The notes beneath the pieces were generated by a model. It did not search any database and was not told where the DNA came from. It worked only from the letters and a program-made list of their open reading frames with translations. The translations under genes and the position numbers were made by a program. Of a stretch of 64,000 nt of DNA, positions 1 to 8,459 are shown in pieces. Origin of the DNA: JAMCRM01 sp035561075 (GTDB lineage: Bacteria > Acidobacteriota > Terriglobia > Bryobacterales > Bryobacteraceae); the NCBI GenBank assembly GCA_035561075.1, contig DATMYF010000084.1:8417-72416 (forward strand), read 5' to 3'. Each line of letters begins with the position of its first letter. Positions within the stretch are counted from its first letter, which is position 1.

Positions 1-914
1 TCTATGCCCGCGTGAGCCCACAGCACAAGCTGCGGATCGTCAAAGCCTTGCAACGCGAACACGCGGTCGTCGCAATGACGGGGGACGGAGTCAACGATGC
101 GCCCGCACTGAAGACCGCTGATATTGGGGTCGCCATGGGGATTACGGGAACGGATGTTTCCAGACAGGCTGCCGACATGATACTGGCGGATGACAACTTC
201 GCAACCATTGTCGCTGCGGTTGAAGAAGGCCGTTCGATTTTCCTGAATATTCAGAAGTTTCTGCGTTTTCTGCTCTCGTCGAACATGGGCGAAGTGCTGA
301 CGATGTTTTTTGGCGTGCTGTTGGCGAAGGTGATCGGTTTGCAGGCGGAAGAGAGTGGGATTGTACTGCCGCTGCTGGCTACTCAGCTTCTTTGGATCAA
401 TCTGGCGACCGACGGCGCACCCGCTCTCGCGCTTGGCGTGGACCCCGCCGACCACAGGGTCATGAACAGACCTCCCCGGCCGGCGACCGAAGCCGTAATC
501 ACACCGCGCATGTGGTCGGGCATCTTCTTTGTTGCAGTGGTGATGGCGGCGGGCACGCTGCTGGTTTTGGACGCATCGTTGCCAGGCGGGCTCATCGCCG
601 GTTCGGGAAATATGCGGTACGCGCAGACGATGGCGTTCACCACGCTGATGATCTTTCAATTGTTCAACGTATTCAATGCGCGGTCTGACGAGCGAAGCGC
701 GTTCCAGGGACTATTCAGCAATGCATGGCTGTGGGCGGCAATCGGCTTGGCACTCGCGCTTCAAATGGCCGTGCTTTATATCCCTGTGTTGCAGCAGGCT
801 TTTTCGACGGTAGGTTTGAGCCTTGGCGACTGGCTGCGGTGTTTTGCGGTAGCAAGCTCCGTATTATGGCTGCGGGAAACGGGAAAAGCCATCACACGCA
901 TGAGGACCCGGTGA
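1..914 (+). CDS. P-type cation-transporting ATPase, C-terminal part (5' end outside window)
   Basis: This is the C-terminal third of a P2-type ATPase that pumps cations (probably Ca2+ or a related ion) across the membrane using ATP. The reading frame is open from base 3 and runs into the window edge, so the start lies upstream; the GTG at 12 is internal. The visible part opens with the end of the P domain, including the hinge motif TGDGVNDAPAL, followed by hydrophobic helices corresponding to M5-M10 and the P2-type signature LLWINLATDGAPALALG in M6. The phosphorylation loop DKTGT and the nucleotide domain are not in the window, so ion specificity cannot be judged. It ends 85 bp before the next gene on the same strand. 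Confidence 0.93.
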   Translation, partial: YARVSPQHKLRIVKALQREHAVVAMTGDGVNDAPALKTADIGVAMGITGTDVSRQAADMILADDNFATIVAAVEEGRSIFLNIQKFLRFLLSSNMGEVLTMFFGVLLAKVIGLQAEESGIVLPLLATQLLWINLATDGAPALALGVDPADHRVMNRPPRPATEAVITPRMWSGIFFVAVVMAAGTLLVLDASLPGGLIAGSGNMRYAQTMAFTTLMIFQLFNVFNARSDERSAFQGLFSNAWLWAAIGLALALQMAVLYIPVLQQAFSTVGLSLGDWLRCFAVASSVLWLRETGKAITRMRTR

Positions 915-998
915 GCGGCGAACCTCTGTGCTTGTCTATACTCTCTTACGTAGTATTACCCGCGGCTTATATCGATACACTCGTATCAGGAGCTTCTG

Positions 999-2117
999 AT
1001 GCCTCACGCCCATCTCTTCACACCGTTTCGCGTGGCCGGACTCGAACTGCGGAACCGGATTGTAATCGCACCCATGTGCCAGTACTCGGCGGATGAGGGC
1101 CGTGCGACGGACTGGCATGTAATCCATCTCGGTCATCTCGCGCTCTCCGGCGCGGCGCTACTGACGATAGAGGCAACCGCCGTGGTGCCGGAGGGACGCA
1201 TCTCGCCGCGTGATCTCGGTTTGTGGTCGGACGAAACCGAGACTGCCCTCGCACGAACGCTGGCGAGCGTCCGCCGCTGGTCGGACATGCCGATTGCGAT
1301 TCAGTTGGCTCACGCCGGGCGCAAGGCTTCGACCCGCGTACCTTGGGAAGGGGCTGCTCAGATCGCGCCGCACGAACCGGGCGGATGGCAGACGGTTGCG
1401 CCTTCCCCCCTGCCGTTTGAACAAGGAGAGAATCCGCCCATCGAGCTCGATCGCCAGGGTCTCGCCAGGGTTCGGGATGCTTTCGCCGAAGCCGCCGAAC
1501 GTGCAGCCCGATTGGGCATCGATGCGGTGCAACTCCACGGTGCCCACGGCTATTTACTCCACGAGTTCCTCTCGCCGTTGTCCAATCGCCGGGAAGACGA
1601 GTACGGCGGCAGCCTCGAGAATCGCATGCGATTCCCGCTCGAAGTGTTCGAAGCGGTACGAGCGTCGTTCCCGAAGGACCGGCCCGTTACGATGAGGGTG
1701 TCCGGAACCGACTGGGCGGAGGGAGGCTGGGATATCCACCAGACAATCGCGCTGGCAAAGGCGCTCGAAGCGCGGGGCTGCAACGCCATTCATGTATCGA
1801 GCGGCGGCCTCACACCGGCGCAGCGGATACCGGTTGGACCAAATTATCAGGTGCCGCTTGCCCGCGCAGTGAAGGTTTCGACGAACCTCCCGACCATTGC
1901 CGTCGGGCTCATCACGGAGTTCGAGCAGGCCGAGGCGATCGTCGCGACGGGCGATGCCGACCTGGTTGCGATTGCCCGTGCCATTCTCTACAATCCTCGC
2001 TGGCCATGGCACGCAGCAGCGCACTTTGGAGCCAGCGTGAAAGGTCCAAACCAATATCTGCGCTCGCAGCCACAGCGCTATCGCGACCTGTTCAATTACG
2101 ACGCCGGGAATCGTTAA
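999..2117 (+). CDS. NADH:flavin oxidoreductase, old yellow enzyme family (YqjM/NamA-like)
   Basis: This 372-residue protein is an FMN-dependent ene-reductase of the old yellow enzyme family, which reduces activated C=C bonds with NAD(P)H in the cytoplasm. The N-terminal segment APMCQYSADEG carries the cysteine that tunes FMN in the class III (YqjM) branch. The segment LHGAHGYLLHEFLSP followed by NRREDEYGGS is the conserved substrate/FMN-binding block of the TIM barrel. Length is typical. The ATG at 999 has AGGAG eight bases upstream. Its stop TAA shares the four-base palindrome TTAA with the stop of the convergent PLD gene, so the two genes overlap by four bases. The physiological substrate is unknown; detoxification of electrophiles is the usual guess. 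Confidence 0.95.
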   Translation: MPHAHLFTPFRVAGLELRNRIVIAPMCQYSADEGRATDWHVIHLGHLALSGAALLTIEATAVVPEGRISPRDLGLWSDETETALARTLASVRRWSDMPIAIQLAHAGRKASTRVPWEGAAQIAPHEPGGWQTVAPSPLPFEQGENPPIELDRQGLARVRDAFAEAAERAARLGIDAVQLHGAHGYLLHEFLSPLSNRREDEYGGSLENRMRFPLEVFEAVRASFPKDRPVTMRVSGTDWAEGGWDIHQTIALAKALEARGCNAIHVSSGGLTPAQRIPVGPNYQVPLARAVKVSTNLPTIAVGLITEFEQAEAIVATGDADLVAIARAILYNPRWPWHAAAHFGASVKGPNQYLRSQPQRYRDLFNYDAGNR

Positions 2118-3586
2118 CCGGGCGGCTTCGCCTCTTCGGCTCGACTCCCTTGTTTCTGCCCCCGGTGTAGCTGATACCCCCTGTAGATGAGGACAAGACC
2201 GCCCCAGGCGCACAAAGCAACCGCAGGGTAGACCAACACCAGCGGGAAGAAGACGAAGAGAATTGCCAACGCACAAAGCAGGAGACCGCCGGTCGCCATT
2301 AGGCGCGCTTCAATGGGGCCCAACACGCGGCGATTCGTGAAAGCCGCGCCGATCGCGTTGCCGATCCGAACCGCTCCGGCTGCCGCACGTCCCCCGCTGC
2401 CCCCGCCGCTGCTCATCGCATGTGGATGAAGTGGTTCGCCGGGAGCCCGCAGCTTCCGCTTCTCGTCCAGAACCACCTCCGTTGCGTTCGCAAGATCTTC
2501 CACATACATCTGTTCCATTTCGGTCGCGAACGAACTGTCTTCGATCACTGCATCCAATTCCCAATTTCCGAACCAGCTCGCGATATTCAGGTTGGTAGAT
2601 CCGACCCGCGCCCAATGTCCGTCCGCGGCAGCCGTTTTGGCGTGCAGCATCGTACCGTTCCACTCAAAGACACGTACACCTGATTCCAGAAGCGGCCGGT
2701 AACCCGCGCGTGACAGCGGACGCAGCAGGGGAATATCGGTTCCGTTCGGCACCAGGAGCCGCACATCCACTCCGTCCGCCGCGGCCGCCCGCAACGCCTG
2801 AACGTACGCCGTGGTGCCTGCATAATATGCGTCGGTCAGCCATAATCTCTTGCGCGCGAGGGCAGCCACGAGTTGGTCCAGACGAAGCATCCCGGCAGTC
2901 GCCGGCTCGCTGGCCACAATGCGCACCGACATTTCGCCCGCTCGGGCCGGCGTTTCCGTGGGTCCGCCGTCCCGGATCGGCTCACCCATCATGCTCCAAA
3001 TGCGGGCGAAAGCCCGCTCGATTTCCCCCACCGAGGGACCGCGAACTTCAACTCCCGTATCGCGCCAGGGGTCGATTCCACGGGCTGGGTCTCCGGCCCA
3101 CATACGCCCTACGCACAACCCGGTAATGAAACCGACCTCGCCGTCGATCGCAAGCATCTTCCGGTGGTCCCGTGAGAGCCAGCCCAGCGGGCTGTCAAGC
3201 TGGGGCGGGTTGTAGCACCGGACTTCCACTCCGCCGGACCGCAAGTCTTTCCAGAACCGCCGCGATGCCTTGCCGAAACCGCCCATCCAATCGTAGATAA
3301 GCCTCACGGGCACGCCCTGGTGCGCTTTCGCAACCAACGCGCCCGCGAATTCCCGGCCGATATCGTCCTCGTGAATGATGTAACTTTCGAAATGCACGTG
3401 GTGCTTCGCCGCCCGAATCGCGTCCAGCCATGCCGGGTAGTTCTCGCCGGCATTCTTTAGCAGGCGGACGCGATTGCCCCCGATTAGCGGCGCCCCGGCA
3501 GCTCTAGAGAAGGCCTGATCGGCGGATTCCCGCAACTCGGGAAGCACAAAGCGCTCTTCCCAATGTTGCTGGCGCAAGGCTCTCAT
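2114..3586 (-). CDS. Phospholipase D-domain protein, cardiolipin synthase-like
   Basis: This is a two-domain PLD-superfamily protein that probably joins phosphatidylglycerol units into cardiolipin at the membrane. The two HKD catalytic motifs are visible: HRKMLAIDG in the first half and HAKTAAADG followed by GSTNLN in the second. A C-terminal hydrophobic hairpin after about residue 410 (GGLLLCALAILFVFFPLVLV) should anchor it, whereas classical Cls enzymes carry their membrane helices at the N-terminus. I chose the ATG at 3586 because GAGGA sits seven bases upstream; the frame stays open to a GTG at 3649 that has no ribosome site and would add 21 residues. It converges on and overlaps the old yellow enzyme gene by four bases. 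Confidence 0.9.
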   Translation of the reverse strand: MRALRQQHWEERFVLPELRESADQAFSRAAGAPLIGGNRVRLLKNAGENYPAWLDAIRAAKHHVHFESYIIHEDDIGREFAGALVAKAHQGVPVRLIYDWMGGFGKASRRFWKDLRSGGVEVRCYNPPQLDSPLGWLSRDHRKMLAIDGEVGFITGLCVGRMWAGDPARGIDPWRDTGVEVRGPSVGEIERAFARIWSMMGEPIRDGGPTETPARAGEMSVRIVASEPATAGMLRLDQLVAALARKRLWLTDAYYAGTTAYVQALRAAAADGVDVRLLVPNGTDIPLLRPLSRAGYRPLLESGVRVFEWNGTMLHAKTAAADGHWARVGSTNLNIASWFGNWELDAVIEDSSFATEMEQMYVEDLANATEVVLDEKRKLRAPGEPLHPHAMSSGGGSGGRAAAGAVRIGNAIGAAFTNRRVLGPIEARLMATGGLLLCALAILFVFFPLVLVYPAVALCAWGGLVLIYRGYQLHRGQKQGSRAEEAKPPG

Positions 3587-3753
3587 CGGCTCGTCCTCAT
3601 TTTCGCTCAGGGACAGTAAGCGGGCCTGGGCAGTTGTATGATGCGACACGATACCGGATTTCAGAGTTAGTCCACATCGGGACGTTTTGGTGGAGCCAGC
3701 GGCCGTCGGTCGCCATCCGGCTGTGCTAGCCTTTCCCTAAGCCCCGGCCGTAT

Positions 3754-4944
3754 ATGCGTTCCCGCATTCTCACCATCAATGGAGGTTCCTCCACTATCAA
3801 GTTCTCGGCGTTCTGTTCGAACGAAAAGCCTGAACGCATTCTGGCCGGGAAGGTGGAGGGCATCGGGAAATCACACGCAGAACTGTCCGCGAAAGACACA
3901 TCACGCGCTGAAATGCACCATGTTGTAATCCGTGCCGGCGATCATCGCGAGGCAGCCCACAGGCTCATCGACTGGATCGTTGAATGGACCGGCCAGGAGC
4001 GGATCCAAGCCATCGGCCATCGCGTGGTGCACGGCGGCGTCAAGCTGGATCGGCACCAGGTAGTAACCCCCGATCTGGTTCGGGAACTGTGCCGGACGCA
4101 GCCGCTCGATCTGGCGCATCTGCCGCGTGAGATTGCGCTGATCGAAGCGTTCCACGAACGTTTCCCCGGCGTGGTCCAAATCGCGTGCTTCGATACCGCG
4201 TTCAACCGGGCGCTCCCGAAAATCGCGCAGATCCTGCCGGTTCCCCGGCGCTATTTCGAAGCCGGCATAAAGCGCCTTGGGTTCCATGGCCTTTCCTATA
4301 TGTACCTGTTGGAGGAATTGCGCCGCATTGCCGGCACGGCTGCCGACGGACGACTGATACTGGCGCATCTTGGCTCCGGGGCCAGCATGACGGCCCTGAG
4401 TCAAGGCGTGCCCGTCGATACCAGCATGGCCTTCACTCCCACTTCGGGACTGATGATGGGCACGCGATCCGGCGATCTGGACCCGGGGTTGCTCATCTAC
4501 ATCATGCGCACTGAGAAGCTGACGCCGGAGCAGATGGACGAATTCGTCAGCCATGGCTGCGGAATGGCGGGTGTCTCCGAGTCCACGTCGGACATGCGCG
4601 AGCTGATCGCAGGTCGCGCCCATGACGAAAAGGCGCAGGACGCCTTCGATCTGTTCTGCTACCAGGCGAAGAAGTGGATCGGTGCGTACGCGGCAGTGCT
4701 CGGCGGCCTTGAGACTCTCGTCTTTTCCGGCGGCATTGGAGAGAATTCCCCGGAAGTGCGTGCAAGCATATGCGACGGCCTGGACTTCCTCGGCATTCAA
4801 CTCGATCCTTCTCTCAACGTCAGCGTTAACGGAAACGCGGGTGTCATCTCGGCCCCTGAGTCTCGCGTCGCCGTGCGGGTACTTCCCACGGATGAGGAAC
4901 TGATGATCGCAAGGATCGTCTTCGGCCTGATTACCGAAAACTGA
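3754..4944 (+). CDS. ackA: Acetate kinase (acetate/propionate kinase family)
   Basis: This 396-residue enzyme transfers phosphate from acetyl-phosphate to ADP. The ASKHA-fold blocks are present: ILTINGGSSTIKFSAF at the N-terminus, GHRVVHGG, CFDTAFNRALP, TSGLMMGTRSGDLDPG and FSGGIGENSPEVR. The usual GxHGxSH block reads GFHGLSY, so the second histidine is a tyrosine; the first, catalytic-site histidine is kept. It lies 26 bp upstream of the phosphoketolase gene in the same direction, and the two products act in sequence, so the natural substrate here is very likely the acetyl-phosphate made by that enzyme. No strong ribosome site precedes the ATG at 3754. Confidence 0.95.
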   Translation: MRSRILTINGGSSTIKFSAFCSNEKPERILAGKVEGIGKSHAELSAKDTSRAEMHHVVIRAGDHREAAHRLIDWIVEWTGQERIQAIGHRVVHGGVKLDRHQVVTPDLVRELCRTQPLDLAHLPREIALIEAFHERFPGVVQIACFDTAFNRALPKIAQILPVPRRYFEAGIKRLGFHGLSYMYLLEELRRIAGTAADGRLILAHLGSGASMTALSQGVPVDTSMAFTPTSGLMMGTRSGDLDPGLLIYIMRTEKLTPEQMDEFVSHGCGMAGVSESTSDMRELIAGRAHDEKAQDAFDLFCYQAKKWIGAYAAVLGGLETLVFSGGIGENSPEVRASICDGLDFLGIQLDPSLNVSVNGNAGVISAPESRVAVRVLPTDEELMIARIVFGLITEN

Positions 4945-4970
4945 ACAGCTTATGTAAAGGAAAGATCATT

Positions 4971-7370
4971 ATGGGCACACCTTCTCCGGATCTCCTGGCC
5001 CGGATCGACGCTTACTGGCGCGCCGCAAACTACCTGTCCGTGGGGCAGATCTACCTGTACGACAATCCGTTACTGAAGGAGCCGCTGCGGCCGGAACACA
5101 TTAAGCCGCGCTTACTTGGCCATTGGGGGACAACACCCGGCCAGAACTTCGCCTATGTGCATCTGAACCGGGTCATTCGCGACTACGACCTGGACATGAT
5201 CTACATCTCCGGACCAGGGCACGGTGGGCCGGCGGTGGTGGGTAACGTATACCTCGAAGGAACGTACAGCGAATTCTACCCGGCGGTGACCCAGAACGAA
5301 GCCGGGCTGCGTAAGTTGTTCAGGCAGTTCTCATTCCCTGGGGGTATTCCCAGCCACGTCGCTCCCGAGACGCCCGGGTCCATTCACGAAGGCGGCGAAC
5401 TGGGTTACTCTCTCAGCCACGCTTTCGGAGCTGTGTTCGACAACCCTGGCCTGATAGTCGCCTGCGTCGTCGGAGACGGGGAGGCGGAGACCGGGCCACT
5501 CGCCACCGCCTGGCACTCGAATAAATTCCTGAATCCCATCACCGACGGCGCCGTGTTGCCCATTCTTCACTTAAATGGCTTCAAAATCGCAAACCCCACC
5601 ATATTTGGGCGTATTCCAAGGGAGGAACTCGCAGAGTTCATGCGGGGTTGCGGGTGGGAGCCGCACTTCGTTGCCGGGGACGACCCTGCCGTCATGCATC
5701 CGCTGATGTATTCCACTCTGGATCGCGTAATTACGCAGATCCAGGCGATACAGCGGGAAGCGCGCCAGAACGGGTACACCACTCGACCGCGCTGGCCGAT
5801 GATCGTGATGCAGACGCCAAAAGGTTGGACCGGTCCGAAAGTCGTCGACGGGCAGCCAGTGGAGGGCACTTTTCGGTCGCACCAGGTTCCACTGGCAGAC
5901 CCTGCGACCAACCCGGCACATCTGAAACAACTCGAGGACTGGCTGAGGGGCTACCGGCCCCAGGAGTTATTCGATGAGGGCGGACGCCTCCGTCCCGACC
6001 TGCAGGCACTTGCGCCCGACCGCGAACGGCGTATGGGCGCCAATCCGCACGCTAACGGCGGGGTTCTCCTGAGGGATTTGCGTTTGCCCGATTTCACCCG
6101 GTACGCAGTCGATGTGCCGGAGCCTGGATCCGTCCAGGCCGAAGACACCCGCGTGCTAGGCGGCTTTCTTCGAGACGTGATCCGCCTGAATGAGGACCAG
6201 CGCAACTTCCGTATCTGGGGGCCGGACGAGACGCTCTCCAACCGGCTCGGCGCCGTGTTCGAGGCAACCAACCGGAAGTGGGTGGCCTGTACCGAACCGG
6301 GCGACGAGTTTCTGGCTGCCGAGGGCCGAGTGATGGAGATGCTGAGCGAGCATCAGTGCCAAGGCTGGTTGGAAGGTTACCTTCTTACCGGCCGGCATGG
6401 CTTGTTCAACAGCTACGAAGCTTTCATCCACATCATCGATTCGATGTTCAATCAGCATGCCAAATGGCTTAAGGTGACTCTGGATCTGCCCTGGCGGCGC
6501 AAGATCGCGTCGCTTAACTATCTGCTGGCCAGCCACGTGTGGCGCCAGGACCACAACGGATTCACGCATCAGGACCCCGGGTTCATCGACCTCGTGATGA
6601 ACAAGAAAGCCGAGATCGTCCGTATCTATCTCCCGGCGGATGCCAACTGCCTGCTCTCCGTGATGGACCACTGCCTGCGAAGTCGACATTACGTGAACGT
6701 CGTAGTGGCGGGCAAACATTCAGCTCCCCAATGGCTGAACATCGACGCTGCGATTCGGCACTGCTCGGCCGGCATTGGCATCTGGGAATGGGCCAGCACC
6801 GACAAGGGATCCGATCCGGACGTAGTGATGGCGTGCGCGGGCGACGTCCCCACGCTCGAAACCCTGGCCGCCGTAGAAATTCTGCGCCGCAGTGTGCCGG
6901 GCTTGAAGATGCGCGTCGTGAACGTCGTCGACTTGATGAAACTCCAATCCCCCAGCGAGCACCCGCACGGCCTGCCGGACCGCGACTTCGACGTGCTGTT
7001 TACGAAGGATAAGCCTATCATCTTCGCTTACCATGGCTATCCGTGGCTGATCCATCGCCTGACCTACCGCAGGACCAACCACGACAATCTCCATGTTCGC
7101 GGTTACAAGGAAGAGGGGACGATCACGACGCCGTTCGATATGGCGGTGTTGAATGAACTCGACCGCTTTCACCTTGCCATCGACGTGATCGATCGATTGC
7201 CGCAGTTAGGTGCGCGCAGCGCATATGTGAAACAGGCGTTGCGCGACAAGTTAGTCGATCATCGCCGGTACATCGAAAAGTATGGCGACGACATTCCGGA
7301 GGTTCGCGATTGGAAGTGGGGTCCGTATATTCCGGGAGTGATGCACGCGCCGCCGGAACTGCACGCCTAG
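4971..7370 (+). CDS. xfp: Xylulose-5-phosphate/fructose-6-phosphate phosphoketolase
   Basis: This 799-residue thiamine-diphosphate enzyme splits xylulose-5-P (and in dual-specific members fructose-6-P) with phosphate into acetyl-P and glyceraldehyde-3-P or erythrose-4-P. The ThDP-binding segment GDGEAETGPLATAWHSNKF and the following HLNGFKIANPTIFGR block are visible, as is the early phosphoketolase motif RLLGHWGTTPGQNF. Length is normal for the family. The ATG at 4971 is preceded by AAGGAAAG. With acetate kinase immediately upstream it forms a two-gene phosphoketolase-acetate kinase module giving ATP without the lower half of glycolysis. Whether fructose-6-P is accepted cannot be told from the sequence. 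Its stop lies in an inverted repeat shared with the convergent gene. Confidence 0.97.
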   Translation: MGTPSPDLLARIDAYWRAANYLSVGQIYLYDNPLLKEPLRPEHIKPRLLGHWGTTPGQNFAYVHLNRVIRDYDLDMIYISGPGHGGPAVVGNVYLEGTYSEFYPAVTQNEAGLRKLFRQFSFPGGIPSHVAPETPGSIHEGGELGYSLSHAFGAVFDNPGLIVACVVGDGEAETGPLATAWHSNKFLNPITDGAVLPILHLNGFKIANPTIFGRIPREELAEFMRGCGWEPHFVAGDDPAVMHPLMYSTLDRVITQIQAIQREARQNGYTTRPRWPMIVMQTPKGWTGPKVVDGQPVEGTFRSHQVPLADPATNPAHLKQLEDWLRGYRPQELFDEGGRLRPDLQALAPDRERRMGANPHANGGVLLRDLRLPDFTRYAVDVPEPGSVQAEDTRVLGGFLRDVIRLNEDQRNFRIWGPDETLSNRLGAVFEATNRKWVACTEPGDEFLAAEGRVMEMLSEHQCQGWLEGYLLTGRHGLFNSYEAFIHIIDSMFNQHAKWLKVTLDLPWRRKIASLNYLLASHVWRQDHNGFTHQDPGFIDLVMNKKAEIVRIYLPADANCLLSVMDHCLRSRHYVNVVVAGKHSAPQWLNIDAAIRHCSAGIGIWEWASTDKGSDPDVVMACAGDVPTLETLAAVEILRRSVPGLKMRVVNVVDLMKLQSPSEHPHGLPDRDFDVLFTKDKPIIFAYHGYPWLIHRLTYRRTNHDNLHVRGYKEEGTITTPFDMAVLNELDRFHLAIDVIDRLPQLGARSAYVKQALRDKLVDHRRYIEKYGDDIPEVRDWKWGPYIPGVMHAPPELHA

Positions 7371-7396
7371 CGAAACACCGGTGCCGCCTCGCTAGG
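7366..7396. terminator. Inverted repeat spanning the two convergent stop codons
   Basis: CCTAGCGA at 7366-7373 is repeated in inverted form as TCGCTAGG at 7389-7396 with a 15-base loop. The stem contains or adjoins the stop codons of the phosphoketolase gene and of the opposite SUMF1-domain gene, a usual position for a bidirectional terminator. No T-run follows on either strand, so termination is an inference. Confidence 0.45.
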
Positions 7397-8306
7397 GCGC
7401 CGGGTGCATCACCCTTGCCCCGTGGGAGTTCTTTCGGTGTTCGGCGCCGAACCCTACACGGCGGGCCGCCCGGAGGTCCGCCGCACTGCCGCCGGTGATG
7501 CCACCCCAGCCACCACCTTTCAGGACGCGGATGGGTCTCGTCGGGGGAGTGTACGGATCTAACGGCGGTGCATGCCGGTAGGCGCTCTCATCGTAGCCGT
7601 CGGCAACCCACTCCGAGACGTTTCCGGCCATGTCTTCGGCGCCGCACCAACTCCGCCCGCCCGGGTAGCTGCCGACAGGCCGCGTGCAGCGGAGGTTCAG
7701 TCGATCCATGTTGGAGACGCCGTCCAGAAATCTGTCGCCCCACGGGTAGCGTCGCGACTCGGGGCCGCGCGCCGCCCACTCCCACTGCGCCTCGGTCGGA
7801 AGCCTGCCGCCGCGCCAAGAGGCATAGGCCTCCGCCTCATACCAACTGAGCTTCACACGTGGCTGGCGAGGGCCGTTGAAGGCGTCCAGCCCCGGATGAG
7901 GATTGGGCCGCCCTTCGTGCGCCCGCCAACCCTCCTCGCTCCAGTAGCTGCGTTCCCGGTAGCCGCCCTCGCCCGTGAATTGCCTGAAGCTCTCGTTGGT
8001 CACCTCAAAACGGTCCAACCAGAATCCGGCGCTGATGCATGCGGTGTGGCGCGGAGTCTCGTTGGCGCGGGCACTGAAGTCCTCAAAGAGACTCGATCCC
8101 ATCTCAAAACAGCCTGGCGGGACCCAAACCTGCTCGATGCCTTTGCTATCGAAACGAGTCTTGAATGGCCAGGACTTTTCCTGATTGAATGCGTGAGCGT
8201 GGGCGGGCAACGGAAGTCTGTACCCGTACAACTTCCATGCTGCAAGTAGAACAACTGCCGCCACGCCGACTGCCATCCATCGTGTTGCTCTGGGCGACTG
8301 AACCAT
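7392..8306 (-). CDS. SUMF1/formylglycine-generating-enzyme-fold protein lacking the catalytic cysteines
   Basis: This 304-residue protein has one N-terminal membrane helix (about residues 11-27) followed by an exported FGE-sulfatase (SUMF1) domain. Family landmarks include PPGCFEMGS, PTEAQWEWAARG, YPWGD, DMAGNVSEWVADGY and RVLKGGGWGG. In true formylglycine-generating enzymes two cysteines near the C-terminus bind copper and oxidise the sulfatase cysteine; here that segment reads GGSAADLRAARRVGFG with no cysteine, so sulfatase activation is not expected. Members of this kind are thought to serve other binding or enzymatic roles. No sulfatase gene is nearby. It faces the phosphoketolase gene tail to tail. 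The ATG at 8306 gives a complete signal/anchor. Confidence 0.88.
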   Translation of the reverse strand: MVQSPRATRWMAVGVAAVVLLAAWKLYGYRLPLPAHAHAFNQEKSWPFKTRFDSKGIEQVWVPPGCFEMGSSLFEDFSARANETPRHTACISAGFWLDRFEVTNESFRQFTGEGGYRERSYWSEEGWRAHEGRPNPHPGLDAFNGPRQPRVKLSWYEAEAYASWRGGRLPTEAQWEWAARGPESRRYPWGDRFLDGVSNMDRLNLRCTRPVGSYPGGRSWCGAEDMAGNVSEWVADGYDESAYRHAPPLDPYTPPTRPIRVLKGGGWGGITGGSAADLRAARRVGFGAEHRKNSHGARVMHPAP

Positions 8307-8459
8307 GTCTACCCTTTGGAAACCGGTGCGGGGGTAATTGTTTCCGAGTTAAATATCTCCTTTATTCTCAACCCCGAACGCCGGTCAACTACCCGTAAAC
8401 AGCCGCATGATACCCCGCCAGAGCCGAAAATCGCAGACACTTGCCTGGTGCGAGCGCCG

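Noticed and set aside
1554..2276. Minus-strand frame opposite the old yellow enzyme gene
   Set aside because: No recognisable domain; it overlaps two confident genes.
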